Shown piece after piece: positions 7,573 through 15,796 of a stretch of DNA of 64,000 nt (positions are counted from its first letter, which is position 1; the number at the start of each line of letters is the position of its first letter). Below the pieces are notes generated by a model. It was not told where the DNA came from. It saw only the letters and a program-made list of their open reading frames with translations, and searched no databases. This DNA is from Udaeobacter sp025935755. Its GTDB lineage: Bacteria; Verrucomicrobiota; Verrucomicrobiia; Chthoniobacterales; UBA10450. Location: positions 1-64,000 of the forward strand of contig DASUKN010000061.1 of assembly GCA_036278715.1 (NCBI GenBank), read 5' to 3'. The position numbers were made by a program, and so were the translations under genes.

Positions 7573-9075
7573 TCAGACCACGGGAACAACCACTGCCGGC
7601 GCTTCGCTGGGAATGGTCTCCGCTTTATCGGTGATCAGTTTTCGCAGCAACGGAATGAGCGCGACCAGCGCAACACCCACTGCGAGGCTGCCCAGACCAA
7701 GCTCGGTGAAAAGTTTCGCATAGCCGGGGTTGGTTGCGACTGCCGTCGTGCCGGTCGGGTTCGGGATCATTCCCGAGAAATCGCCGGCAAACAGTGAGGC
7801 GAGACCGGTCACAAGCATCCAACTGCCCATCATGATCCCTTGATACTGCCTGGGCGCGAGCTTGCCGATCATTGCGTATCCGATTGGAGAGATCAGCAGT
7901 TCACCAACGCTTTGCAATACATAATTCAGGAACAGCCAGATGAAATCGCTGTTGCCATCGGCATCAGCCAGCTTGATTCCAAGCGTGAGGATAAAAAAAG
8001 CGGTCGCCATCAGGAGAAGTGACGCGGCGAATTGTTGCGGAATATCGATTCGCCATCCGCGCGCACGCATACGGGTAAAAAGCGCTGCGAAGATCGGGCC
8101 ACCGAGCACGATGCAAACGGTGTTGATGTTCTGGATCCACTGCGGCTGAATCTTCACGGGGCCGACCGTTAGGTTAACGTTGTGGACCGCGAACAGCATC
8201 AGACCGTTGGGCGCCATCTGGTAAAGCGACCAGAACATCAGGGACCCGATGGTTAGAATCAGATAGGCCGTCATGTTTCGCCGCTCGCGGCGATCCTGGT
8301 GACGGACGGTGAGGTAAATCAACGTGAGCGCCACCGCGGCGGAAATTCCTTTCAGGATCGTCTCGGTCCCGCCGGGCCGCTGAAGCATGAACCAGACGAC
8401 CGGAACGATGATCATGACGATGCCGATCCCCGCGATCTGGCGGACGCGGAACTGCTTTGGCGTCGCGTCGAGCAGCATGGTGTTACGGTCGGCGAGGGTT
8501 TTCCATGTGAGCAGCACGAGGATGATGGAGACGAAATTGCCGAGCGTCGCAAAAATGAAGAGACTGGAATAGCTCTCGGTGGCCTGGAAATAACCCGCCG
8601 CGCTGAAGCCGACGAAGAAACCGACATTCATGCCGGCATAGTTCCAGAGGAATGCGCTTTCACGGCGAGGGTCTTCGGGCGTGAAGCGCTGCGTCAGCAT
8701 CATATTGATGCAGGTGACGTTAAATCCGCTGCCGGTCAGAAAGAGAGCGAGCCCAACGTAGAACATTGGCAGCGTGCCGGACGCGATGCAGGCGCAACCA
8801 ACCACCTGCAGTGCCATGCTTCCGACAAACAGCTTTCGGTTCGAAAGAAACCGGCCGCCGAGATAACCGCCGAAGAGATGGAGACCGTAGTTGAATGCGC
8901 CGAACACACCCATCAACGCCGTAGCCTCTCTTACGCCGAGACCGAGATGTTTCGTCGCGTAGAGAACGAGCGTCGAGTAGAGGACTGCGAAGCCCAGCGT
9001 CGCGAAAATCTGAATGAAAAATAACGCAGCCGTTCCCTCCGGAGCCCTGGCAAAACGGCGTGTGAGAAAATTCAT
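7573..9075 (-). CDS. POT-family peptide transporter (MFS)
   Basis: 500 residues with about 12-14 hydrophobic helices. It belongs to the proton-dependent oligopeptide transporter family, which imports di- and tripeptides across the inner membrane. Supporting features are the N-terminal FFIQIFATLGFAVLYSTLVL (which takes the place of the usual E-rich first helix), YGLHLFGGYLGGRFLSNRK (the conserved loop after helix 2) and FWSLYQMAPNGLMLF in the middle. The C-terminal half carries NYVLQSVGELLISPIGYAMI, the family's helix-10 signature with its conserved glutamate. It is transcribed away from the adenylate-cyclase-like gene across a 390-bp spacer. Together with the S10 peptidase nearby it fits a peptide-scavenging lifestyle, although the genes are not in one operon. 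Confidence 0.88.
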   Translation of the reverse strand: MNFLTRRFARAPEGTAALFFIQIFATLGFAVLYSTLVLYATKHLGLGVREATALMGVFGAFNYGLHLFGGYLGGRFLSNRKLFVGSMALQVVGCACIASGTLPMFYVGLALFLTGSGFNVTCINMMLTQRFTPEDPRRESAFLWNYAGMNVGFFVGFSAAGYFQATESYSSLFIFATLGNFVSIILVLLTWKTLADRNTMLLDATPKQFRVRQIAGIGIVMIIVPVVWFMLQRPGGTETILKGISAAVALTLIYLTVRHQDRRERRNMTAYLILTIGSLMFWSLYQMAPNGLMLFAVHNVNLTVGPVKIQPQWIQNINTVCIVLGGPIFAALFTRMRARGWRIDIPQQFAASLLLMATAFFILTLGIKLADADGNSDFIWLFLNYVLQSVGELLISPIGYAMIGKLAPRQYQGIMMGSWMLVTGLASLFAGDFSGMIPNPTGTTAVATNPGYAKLFTELGLGSLAVGVALVALIPLLRKLITDKAETIPSEAPAVVVPVV

Positions 9076-9465
9076 CCGGTCCTTCCTTGTTGCTCGACGC
9101 GCAGGGGAATGTCAAGCAGTGAGCGCGATGTACGACCTGTACGGCAGGCGTATCGCCTGCCCTGCGTGTGTGTCGTGGAATCGCAGCCGAGACGGCTGCG
9201 TGTACAGAGACTCGCGATTCGAAGCGTGAAGATGAAACGAATGGCCGAGGTCGGCGTCTTCGGCCAGACCGAATTTTCTATCATTGGCGGCTGACACAGA
9301 CGCCCTACAGCTCAATACGGAGCGCATAACCTGGAACGCCGTCGATTTCCCAGGATGCGCGGTCGCGCGCGGCTACGGCGTATTCCAGTTTGTGCATAAG
9401 AAGCGCGTCCGCTAACATTCCCGTTTCGTCATGGTGATTGCCCGCAGCAACGTCTGATCTTACCG
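9076..9465. other. Divergent intergenic region with BIME-like hairpins
   Basis: Separates the minus-strand POT gene from the plus-strand cyclase/TPR gene, so it must hold both promoters, though no clear -35/-10 pair stands out. It contains a two-hairpin element at about 9131-9212: arms GGCAGGCG/CGCCTGCC, then CGCAGCCG/CGGCTGCG around AGA, bracketed by CTGTAC/GTACAG. A further imperfect hairpin (GGCCGA..TTCGGCC) lies at about 9244-9267. The first looks like a REP/BIME-type repeat. Confidence 0.55.
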
Positions 9466-11880
9466 ATGGATATACCCTCCGACACGGCATCAGACGTTAA
9501 GTTCGAGATCGGCCATGTCCTGTTCATCGACATTGTCGGGTACTCGCAGTTGCTGATCACGCAGCAGAGCGAACAGCTCGATATTTTGAAACGCATCGTG
9601 CGCGGCACGGACCAGTTCCGCACGGCCGAAGCAGAAGGCAAACTGTTACGGTTGCCAACAGGCGATGGTGGCGCACTGGTGTTTCGGACTACGCCGGAAG
9701 CGCCGGTGCTATGCGCGCTCGAGATCGCGAGAGAATTAAAAAATCAGCCCGAACTTCGCGTGCGAATGGGCATTCACAGTGGTCCCGTCAACGAGATCAC
9801 TGACCTGAACGAGCAAGCCAATATCGCAGGAGCCGGGATCAACATGGCCCAACGCGTGATGGATTGCGGCGATAACGGTCACATCCTCCTTTCCAAGCGC
9901 GTTGCCGACGATCTCGCACAATATCCGCGCTGGCGATCGTTCCTTCACGACCTTGGAGAATGCGAGGTCAAGCACGGCGTCCGTATCAACGTTGTGAATT
10001 TCTACGGCGACGGAATCGGGAATCCACAAGCACCGAAGCAATTCCAAATCCGAAAGCACCGTGCCCGGATGGTCTGGGTTGCCATCGCGGCTGCCGTTCT
10101 CATAGCTGGCTTGTTTGCGTTTCAATTTGCGCACACAGGAAAACCGTCGAGTACCGAATCACCGAAACAGCCTGCGTCACCCGCGCCAGCATCGGCAACA
10201 CAAGACAAATCGGTTGCCGTGCTGCCGTTCGAAAACCTTAGCTCGGACAAGGATAACGCGTTCTTCGCGCAGGGTATTCAGGATGAAATCATCACCACGC
10301 TGTCGAGAATCGGCGGACTCCGCGTGATCTCGCGCACTTCGACCGCCCGTTACAGCAGCGCTCCGGAAAATCTGCCGGAGATCGCGCGACAACTGCGCGT
10401 GACCAATGTGCTGGAAGGCAGTGTACAAAAGGCCGGCGACCGCGTGCACATCAATGTGCAGCTCATCCGGGCGGACGACGACGCGCATCTCTGGGCGCAA
10501 AGTTACGATCGACAGTTGACCGATATTTTTGGAGTCGAAGCGGAAGTTGCGAAAATGATCGCCGACTCATTGCGGGCCACACTTTCACCGCAGGAAAAAG
10601 CACGCGTCGAAACAAAACCGACAACGAACGCCGATGCGTACGTGCTCTATTTGCGCGGCCGCGAGTACCAGACGCGGCCTGATAACCTGCTGCAGGATTT
10701 CAAGTCAGCGATCAATCTTTTCGATCAAGCGGTGAAACTCGATCCGACATTTGCTCTGGCTCGCGCGCGGCTCTCGGCAACCGCCAGCGTCGTATATCAT
10801 TTCTACGAACCAACCGAAGCGTGGAAGCAAAAAGCGCAGGCCGAAGCGTTGGAATCACTGCGACTTCAGCCCAACCTCGGTGAGGGCCATTTGGCACTGG
10901 GTCTTTACCATTACTACGTCGAAGGCGATTACGACGCGGCGCTGCGCGAACTGGCGCTCGCGACCGAGGCGCTTCCCAATGACGGCGACGTGGGCCTCTA
11001 CACGGCTGCAGTTCGAAGACGAGCTGGCCATTTCACGCAGGCGCTCTCTGCGTATCAACACGCTGAAGAGATCGACCCGCGCAATTCGATCACACTATAC
11101 GATGCTTCGCAGACGTACTTCGGTCTGCGCGATTGGCGGACTGCGGCGGAGCGAATGGATCGCGTACTCGCGCTGTTTCCCGATTCTTTCAATGTCAAAA
11201 TACAGCGCGCCTATGTTGAGTTTTTCTGGAAAGGCAGCACGGCGCCAATAAAAGCGGCCCTGCAATCGCTTCCTGCGAATCTGGATCCCGATGGTGTCGT
11301 CACTTTCGCACGCTGGGATGTGAGTTTGATGGACCGGGACACCGACGGCGCAGCGAAAGCGCTGGCGAACTCCCCGTTGGAAACAATCACTTCGCAGACT
11401 GGAGTTCCATTGCCAAAAAGCTATCTGCAAGGGTGTATCGAAGTTGTGCGCGGGGATACAGCGAAAGCACAGACCGAGTTCGAAGCTTCGCGGCCGGCGA
11501 TTGAAAAACTTGTTGCTGAGAGTCCGCTGAGCGGAACACGTCGCGCACAGCTTGGGTTTCTTTACGCGTTGCTCGGACGAAAGGAGGATGCGCTGCGCGA
11601 AGCCAAACGCGCCATGGAGCTTGTGCCCATCACGCGCGACGTCATCGAGGGAGCCGTAATCGAAGCGTTCTATGCCTTGACTTGCGCCCGAGTCGGGAAC
11701 ACGGACGAGGCGATCAGCACCATTCAACGTCTGCTCACCACGCCATTCGCCGTCGACTACGACGACGCCAGCGTTACGCTCTCAGATCTGCGGACGCGCT
11801 GGGAGTGGGATCCGTTGCGGAACGATCCGCGTTTTCAAAAAATTCTCGCGTCACCTGAGCCGAAGACAGTTTATAAATGA
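9466..11880 (+). CDS. Adenylate/guanylate cyclase domain-TM-TolB-like-TPR protein
   Basis: 804 residues in four parts. Residues ~12-180 form a class III nucleotidyl-cyclase domain: HVLFIDIVGYSQLL with the first metal aspartate, RLPTGDGGALVF, VRMGIHSGPV and a terminal GHILLSKRVADDLAQY. One membrane helix follows at ~204-220 (VWVAIAAAVLIAGLFAFQF). Residues ~248-385 are a TolB-N/FlgO-type domain (KSVAVLPFENLSSDKDNAFF, GIQDEIITTLSRIGGLRVIS). The rest is a run of TPR-like helical repeats to the C-terminus. Whether the cyclase is active cannot be judged. The protein is probably inner-membrane anchored with the cyclase in the cytoplasm and the TolB/TPR part outside. A decayed relative of the C-terminal half lies at 14562-15779. 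Confidence 0.82.
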   Translation: MDIPSDTASDVKFEIGHVLFIDIVGYSQLLITQQSEQLDILKRIVRGTDQFRTAEAEGKLLRLPTGDGGALVFRTTPEAPVLCALEIARELKNQPELRVRMGIHSGPVNEITDLNEQANIAGAGINMAQRVMDCGDNGHILLSKRVADDLAQYPRWRSFLHDLGECEVKHGVRINVVNFYGDGIGNPQAPKQFQIRKHRARMVWVAIAAAVLIAGLFAFQFAHTGKPSSTESPKQPASPAPASATQDKSVAVLPFENLSSDKDNAFFAQGIQDEIITTLSRIGGLRVISRTSTARYSSAPENLPEIARQLRVTNVLEGSVQKAGDRVHINVQLIRADDDAHLWAQSYDRQLTDIFGVEAEVAKMIADSLRATLSPQEKARVETKPTTNADAYVLYLRGREYQTRPDNLLQDFKSAINLFDQAVKLDPTFALARARLSATASVVYHFYEPTEAWKQKAQAEALESLRLQPNLGEGHLALGLYHYYVEGDYDAALRELALATEALPNDGDVGLYTAAVRRRAGHFTQALSAYQHAEEIDPRNSITLYDASQTYFGLRDWRTAAERMDRVLALFPDSFNVKIQRAYVEFFWKGSTAPIKAALQSLPANLDPDGVVTFARWDVSLMDRDTDGAAKALANSPLETITSQTGVPLPKSYLQGCIEVVRGDTAKAQTEFEASRPAIEKLVAESPLSGTRRAQLGFLYALLGRKEDALREAKRAMELVPITRDVIEGAVIEAFYALTCARVGNTDEAISTIQRLLTTPFAVDYDDASVTLSDLRTRWEWDPLRNDPRFQKILASPEPKTVYK

Positions 11881-11907
11881 TAAAGAGTCACCGAGCTGCG
11901 GCCCTCA

Positions 11908-11972
11908 ATTGCAGGGCGTCTATGTCAGACGCCTATCATCATGATGGCGTTTCATAGAAACGCCCTACAATT
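11908..11972. repeat. BIME-like double hairpin after the cyclase gene
   Basis: Two hairpins (GCGTCT..AGACGC and GGCGTTTC/GAAACGCC around ATA) lie between outer ends ATTGCAGGGCG and CGCCCTACAAT. It is 28 bp past the stop codon, so may also limit read-through. The rest of the 173-bp gap to the toxin gene shows nothing. Confidence 0.6.
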
Positions 11973-12053
11973 CTCGATCGGATTCGGCTGTTTTGGACGA
12001 ACAGGAACAATGTACGGAATGCCTTCGGGGCTACAGCGGCAACGCGTTGCTTT

Positions 12054-12383
12054 TTAATCGACAAAAAGCGAGCGCGCTTTTTTGAACACTTCATCGAACT
12101 TTTCGGCGGTCACTTTTCCAACTGAACGAGCAATGATGTGCTGCTCGACCGTGAAAAGCCGCTGCGGACGAATGAAGCAGGGCTGAGTAAATCCGCCGCG
12201 TTCATAATCGCTTTTATCCAGCGGGACAGCGTAAGCATCCGAGTGAGCGCGGCTGGTGATCTGACACAGAATTAAATCGGCACCTGGAAGATCGGCGATC
12301 ACCAATGCAGGCCGGCCCTTTGCGGAGGCATCGTTCCGCGGAAATGGAATGACAACGATTTCGCCAGCTACAGGTTTGACCAT
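12054..12383 (-). CDS. PemK/MazF-family toxin (endoribonuclease-like)
   Basis: 109 residues. The start MVKPVAGEIVVIPFPRNDAS, then KGRPALVIADL and LILCQITSR, follows the PemK/MazF fold in which the conserved strand GEIV..PF and the K/R-GRPALV segment build the RNA-cleaving site. In the family such proteins cleave mRNA and are held inactive by a small antitoxin. The start is the ATG at 12383, not the longer open frame. It overlaps the last 16 bp of an upstream 41-codon antitoxin frame, a typical coupled arrangement. The C-terminus (AEKFDEVFKKARSLFVD) is family-like. Confidence 0.82.
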   Translation of the reverse strand: MVKPVAGEIVVIPFPRNDASAKGRPALVIADLPGADLILCQITSRAHSDAYAVPLDKSDYERGGFTQPCFIRPQRLFTVEQHIIARSVGKVTAEKFDEVFKKARSLFVD

Positions 12384-12493
12384 GCCGCACCCTCCTCCGG
12401 TAAGTTCCAGTCGCGCCCGAGCACGCATTCGCTCAGCTCCGCGCCGTTAAAAGGCTCGTCGACCTCTTCATCGAATAGATCATGCTCGTTCAT
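12368..12493 (-). CDS. 41-aa antitoxin partner of the PemK/MazF toxin
   Basis: A very short frame: ATG at 12493, TAG at 12368-12370. The product is strongly acidic (MNEHDLFDEEVDEPF at the N-terminus) and ends in LGRDWNLPEEGAAWSNL. A tail of the form (D/E)W-N-x-PEE-x-x-AW occurs in small antitoxins paired with MazF/PemK toxins, where it wraps over the toxin's active site. It has no separate DNA-binding domain, unlike AbrB- or RHH-type antitoxins. It lies first in the pair, overlapping the toxin start by 16 bp so both are translated together. A small palindrome (ATGATCAT) lies just upstream of its start. Confidence 0.72.
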   Translation of the reverse strand: MNEHDLFDEEVDEPFNGAELSECVLGRDWNLPEEGAAWSNL

Positions 12494-12838
12494 GAAATGA
12501 TCATCTCATTTACCACGAAGGACCCGAACTACACGCAGAATTTTCTTGTTCTACACCTCGTGACCTCTGTGACTCGATTGCGTATTAGCTAAATTGGCAC
12601 TGGCGAGGCGCTCGCGCTGCTTCGATTTGCGGCGACACCGTGCCCGCAGTGCTTCGCGACAGCGATGCAGGCGTGGCGCCGCCGTCACACCGAACAACTC
12701 CGGCTGATCGAAAAAAAGCTGCCGGGGATTTGTCGTCACCCGGCAGCTCATTTTAGTTGGTTAGATTCTATGGGTTAAGGCCGTCGCTTCAGGTTGGACA
12801 TCGCCTCCGTGGTATCTGCCGCGCAGCCCGGACCTCAC
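12494..12838. other. Spacer holding a terminator; no gene seen
   Basis: Between the toxin-antitoxin promoter side and the 3' end of the secreted-protein gene. Apart from the terminator at 12711-12748 and the expected promoter of the antitoxin, nothing recognisable. A 66-codon minus-strand frame here is Arg/Cys-rich, contains the terminator hairpin and is rejected. Confidence 0.55.
12711..12748 (-). terminator. Intrinsic terminator of the secreted-protein gene
   Basis: On the minus strand a GC-rich stem (AGCTGCCGGG paired with the CCCGGCAGCT copy, 12739-12748 and 12717-12726) with a 12-nt loop is followed directly by a run of seven T. It lies about 90 bp past the stop at 12839. This is the best classical terminator in the window. 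Confidence 0.88.
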
Positions 12839-13675
12839 TTATTTAAGCAACTGTGGCTCGCTGTAGACGAAGTCGTCCATCATGACAATGTCATGGCGCC
12901 GATCGTCGTTCGCACCCGGCGCTACGTCGCCGGTTTTGATACGAACCGATGCAATGCGGGCATCATCGAAAACGATTCCAAAGAAGGAAAAGTTTCCATT
13001 GCCTGGCGATGCAGGAACGGAACTTGTGAATAGTAACCTGCCGTTAGCATCGAAGTACTCGATGAATGTGCTGGACGTGCGGTTGCTGACGCTGGGGCCA
13101 GGTCTGCCGTCTGGTTGGTCAACATCTGTGAACACTGCGCCGAAGGCTTTGACCGTCGCCGGGGCAAGACCGTTGGTACCAGGTATGGCGAAGGACGCCT
13201 CGGTGATGTTGCTTCCCACAGGAGTGAACAAGCGCGAATTACTGAACGCCCTAAAGATCTTACTGTAGGTTGGATTACCAAACAGCACCGCCAATCCGCC
13301 CTGAGGTCCGCCCGACGGAGGAGCCTGTGAAAGCCCCACGCCAGGTGTTTTGAACTGGCTGCCTCGGGTGTTCAAGAACGTGAGGAACGGATTTACTGGA
13401 GCCGTTGTATCAAGCACATTCGGGTTACCACCATCCCAGTTGATCTCGCGCCGGCCCTTTTGGATCGGTCCCGGGTTGTTGAGATTGTTATCTCCCAGGA
13501 GCGCCCGGAATGAGTCGAGTGCACCTTGAATGGAGCTGGCGTCTGGTCCCGCCGCCTGGACTACCACGGGCGGTTTATCATCCCTGCCCTGTGCCTGCGC
13601 GGTCCCGCTCATTGCAACGAGCATGGATATCAAGCCAAAGGCGGCAATGAGAGTCGAAGCAGCTGGCAGCTTCAT
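12839..13675 (-). CDS. Secreted protein of unknown function (GRREINWDGG-type)
   Basis: 278 residues from the ATG preceding a signal peptide (KLPAASTLIAAFGLISMLVA, cleavage likely after AQA, about residue 28). The mature part contains FRALLGDNN, GRREINWDGG, FLNTRGSQFKTPG and SRLFTPVGSNITEASF, then a beta-rich C-terminal half ending in MMDDFVYSEP. I know this block from uncharacterised exported proteins of several phyla; no enzyme motif is visible. The reading frame is open 24 codons further upstream, but those residues lack signal-peptide character. It is closed by a strong intrinsic terminator, so it is a single-gene unit. Probably periplasmic or extracellular. Confidence 0.72.
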   Translation of the reverse strand: MKLPAASTLIAAFGLISMLVAMSGTAQAQGRDDKPPVVVQAAGPDASSIQGALDSFRALLGDNNLNNPGPIQKGRREINWDGGNPNVLDTTAPVNPFLTFLNTRGSQFKTPGVGLSQAPPSGGPQGGLAVLFGNPTYSKIFRAFSNSRLFTPVGSNITEASFAIPGTNGLAPATVKAFGAVFTDVDQPDGRPGPSVSNRTSSTFIEYFDANGRLLFTSSVPASPGNGNFSFFGIVFDDARIASVRIKTGDVAPGANDDRRHDIVMMDDFVYSEPQLLK

Positions 13676-14145
13676 CGCTGCATGGTTTTCTCTGCGGAGA
13701 GTAAACGGCTGCTTGATTGAGTTAGTTACTGATCGTTTAGTTTGCATGTGTTGTTTCTTTCTAATGTTTTCGTTTTGTGTTGTTGTTCACCGGCGTTTTG
13801 ATTTGTGCCGGTTCATGAGCGAAAGCGGGGTGCCCACGACAAACCCGCCACGAATATGCAATTTTTTTTGCGCCTGGTAACGCTGCTACAATCCCATCCC
13901 GCGTCGTTAACGTTACCATGCGTGTTACTCTTTGTAGAAAGTAACAAAACTGTTACCGTGACCGTTAGTGGCCACACAGATCTGGCAGGTTCAACACTCA
14001 TGGTAGGCGTAGACAACCGCTTGGCTCCCGCGTTGCACTGCAAAGGTAACGTCACTGTCACCTCCGCTCCGTTAGGTGGTAAGATCCGCCGTGACGGTAT
14101 CGAATCGTGTTTGTGTATGTTCGGCGACGTAAAACTACGGGGCAG
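13676..14145. other. Unassigned region
   Basis: Overlapping frames exist on both strands (plus 13805-14257, minus 13813-14370), but neither looks like a protein. The sequence is rich in GTTAC-type repeats around 13900-13970 and T-rich at 13745-13800, where the secreted-protein promoter should lie. It may be the continuation of the tail-fibre-like pseudogene after a rearrangement; I cannot show that. Confidence 0.4.
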
Positions 14146-14562
14146 AAATATGCGCTGCGACGAAGTCACGGTGCCAAGTCTGCCGTCCGAATCGATAAAC
14201 ACGGCGGCACCATTGGATGCCGTTTCGCCGAAGATCTCGCCGATAGAGCAACTATGATCCACGTTCCGACCAGCGACGTTGGTGCGGATGACAATGACGT
14301 TGTCGGCTGTAGTGATACCGAAACCCGCATGCTGTATTGGTGATGCCAGTACTGTTGTTAGGCAGCGCATTGAAGCCTACGGCAGTATTACCACCTCCGG
14401 TGGTACTATTTATCAGCGCGTTGGCGCCGAATGCCGGGTGCCGGTGCTGTTGTTCAAAAGAGCGAAAGTTCCAGTGGCAGTATTTTCGATTCCATTGGTG
14501 TTACCCAAAAGCGCGCGCGCGCCGATTCCTGTGTTCTTGTCCGCGCTGTTAGTGATGAGGGT
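14146..14562 (-). pseudogene. Remnant of a tail-fibre/trimeric-adhesin-like protein
   Basis: Reading the minus strand in three successive frames gives NTATGTFALLNNSTG, then GGGNTAVGFNALPNNSTG, then GITTADNVIVI, NVAGRNVDHSCSIGEIFG and FIDSDGRLGTVTSSQR. The N-T-A-x-G-x-x-A-L-x-N-N repeats and the SCSIG..FIDSDGRLGT..SS block are the repeat stalk and the stretch before the intramolecular chaperone domain of exported tail-fibre-like proteins. Two frame breaks and loss of both ends show it is dead. It joins the TPR pseudogene near 14562 with opposite orientation. Confidence 0.65.
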
Positions 14563-15779
14563 GCGCGGGCTCGCATACACTCTGAAAACGGGAAACTCGC
14601 CTGCCAATACGCTTGGCGCCCAGAAGTATCTCAAGGAAGCGGTACGCTTGGATCCCAAATTCGCCCTGGCTTGGGCGTTGCTTTCGTATGTTGATGCACT
14701 CGGGTATCTGACGCTCACACTTCAACCCACGGAAGCCCTGCGCAATGAAACCGGACAAGCCGCTGAAACCGCACTCGCGCTTCATCCTAATCTCGGCGAG
14801 GCGATACTGGCGAAGGGATATTAGTACTATGCTTGTTTGAAAGATTATGACGCTGCGGTCCGGTACTTCGGGCAGGCGCGTCAATTCCTGCCGAACAGCA
14901 GCCAGATTCCTGAATCGCTCGCTTACGTTGCGCGCCGGCGAGGTCAGTGGGAGCAGAGCGAATTGTATTTCAACGAAGCTGAGCGGCTCGATCCGCGGAA
15001 TGCCTCCCTGCTTACACAGCACGCTCAATCTTACATGATAGTCCGTCGTTTCCCGGAAGCGCTGCGAAAGTTCGACCAGGTGCTCGATGTAATACCGGAC
15101 GACGTGGACACCCTTGCGCAGCAGGCGGGTATTGGTCAAGCGCAAGGCGACCTGATGCGGGCTGGCGCGCTGCTCGCTCCACTGAATCCCCCAGCCGACG
15201 ATACGGGCGCCCTCGAGATACAGCTTTACCAGGCAATCCTGGAGCGTCGCCCCGCAGAAATGATTGCCCGGCTGAGCGAAATACTCGCGAACCCTGACCC
15301 GGCGTTAGGTTATAACAATGGCGAACTGCGCTTTCGGTTAGGCTGGGCACAACAGGTGGCGGGCGACCATACTTCTGCCCAGGAGAGCTGGCACCAGGCG
15401 CGCATCGAATTGGAAGTTTCTGAAGGAACAGCCTGATAACTAAGTTCTGATCGGAGATCTGGCGCTGGTCAATATAGACCCGGAGACAAAGCGACAGCGT
15501 TCGTTTTATCGGAACAAGCGATGAAAATCCTGCCGCTGGAGAAGGACGCGGTGGATGGTCCCGCGCCGATCAGGTATTCGCGCGGGTAGCAGCACAACTT
15601 GGAGAGCCGGACCGCGCCATCAGCGCATTACAAAGGCTGTTGTCGATACCGTCCGAGGGCGCGCTGGCATCGCGAGTGCCACTCACTCCCGCGTTACTCC
15701 GTCTCGATCCGATGTTCGATCCGCTCCGGCATGATCCACGGTTTCTAAAATTGCCACTGGAACATGTTACGCCTCGCTG
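14562..15779 (+). pseudogene. Decayed cyclase/TolB/TPR paralogue (TPR half)
   Basis: Begins abruptly with LAYTLKTGNSPANTLGAQKYL and continues with TPR text closely like the gene at 9466 (FALAWALLSYVDALGYLTL; ALHPNLGEAILAKGY). It meets an in-frame TAG at about 14822, resumes as KDYDAAVRYFGQARQFLP and runs to a TGA at 15434-15436. Further fragments end in PMFDPLRHDPRFLKL, matching WEWDPLRNDPRFQKIL at the end of the intact protein. The cyclase, membrane and TolB parts are absent. The 14837-15436 piece is long enough to look like a gene but lacks a sensible start. Confidence 0.7.
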
Positions 15780-15796
15780 AGTAACTTCGGTGCTCG

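Noticed and set aside
8299..9024. 241-codon plus-strand frame inside the POT gene
   Set aside because: Antisense shadow of a clear membrane transporter; His/Glu/Arg-rich and without a domain.
12551..12751. 66-codon minus-strand frame
   Set aside because: Contains the intrinsic terminator of the secreted-protein gene and has no protein-like composition.
13813..14370. 185-codon minus-strand gene
   Set aside because: Only its first third resembles a protein family, and that part continues in other frames; treated as pseudogene.
14837..15436. Independent 199-aa TPR gene
   Set aside because: Continues an upstream TPR frame across a stop and is followed by further relics; no proper start.
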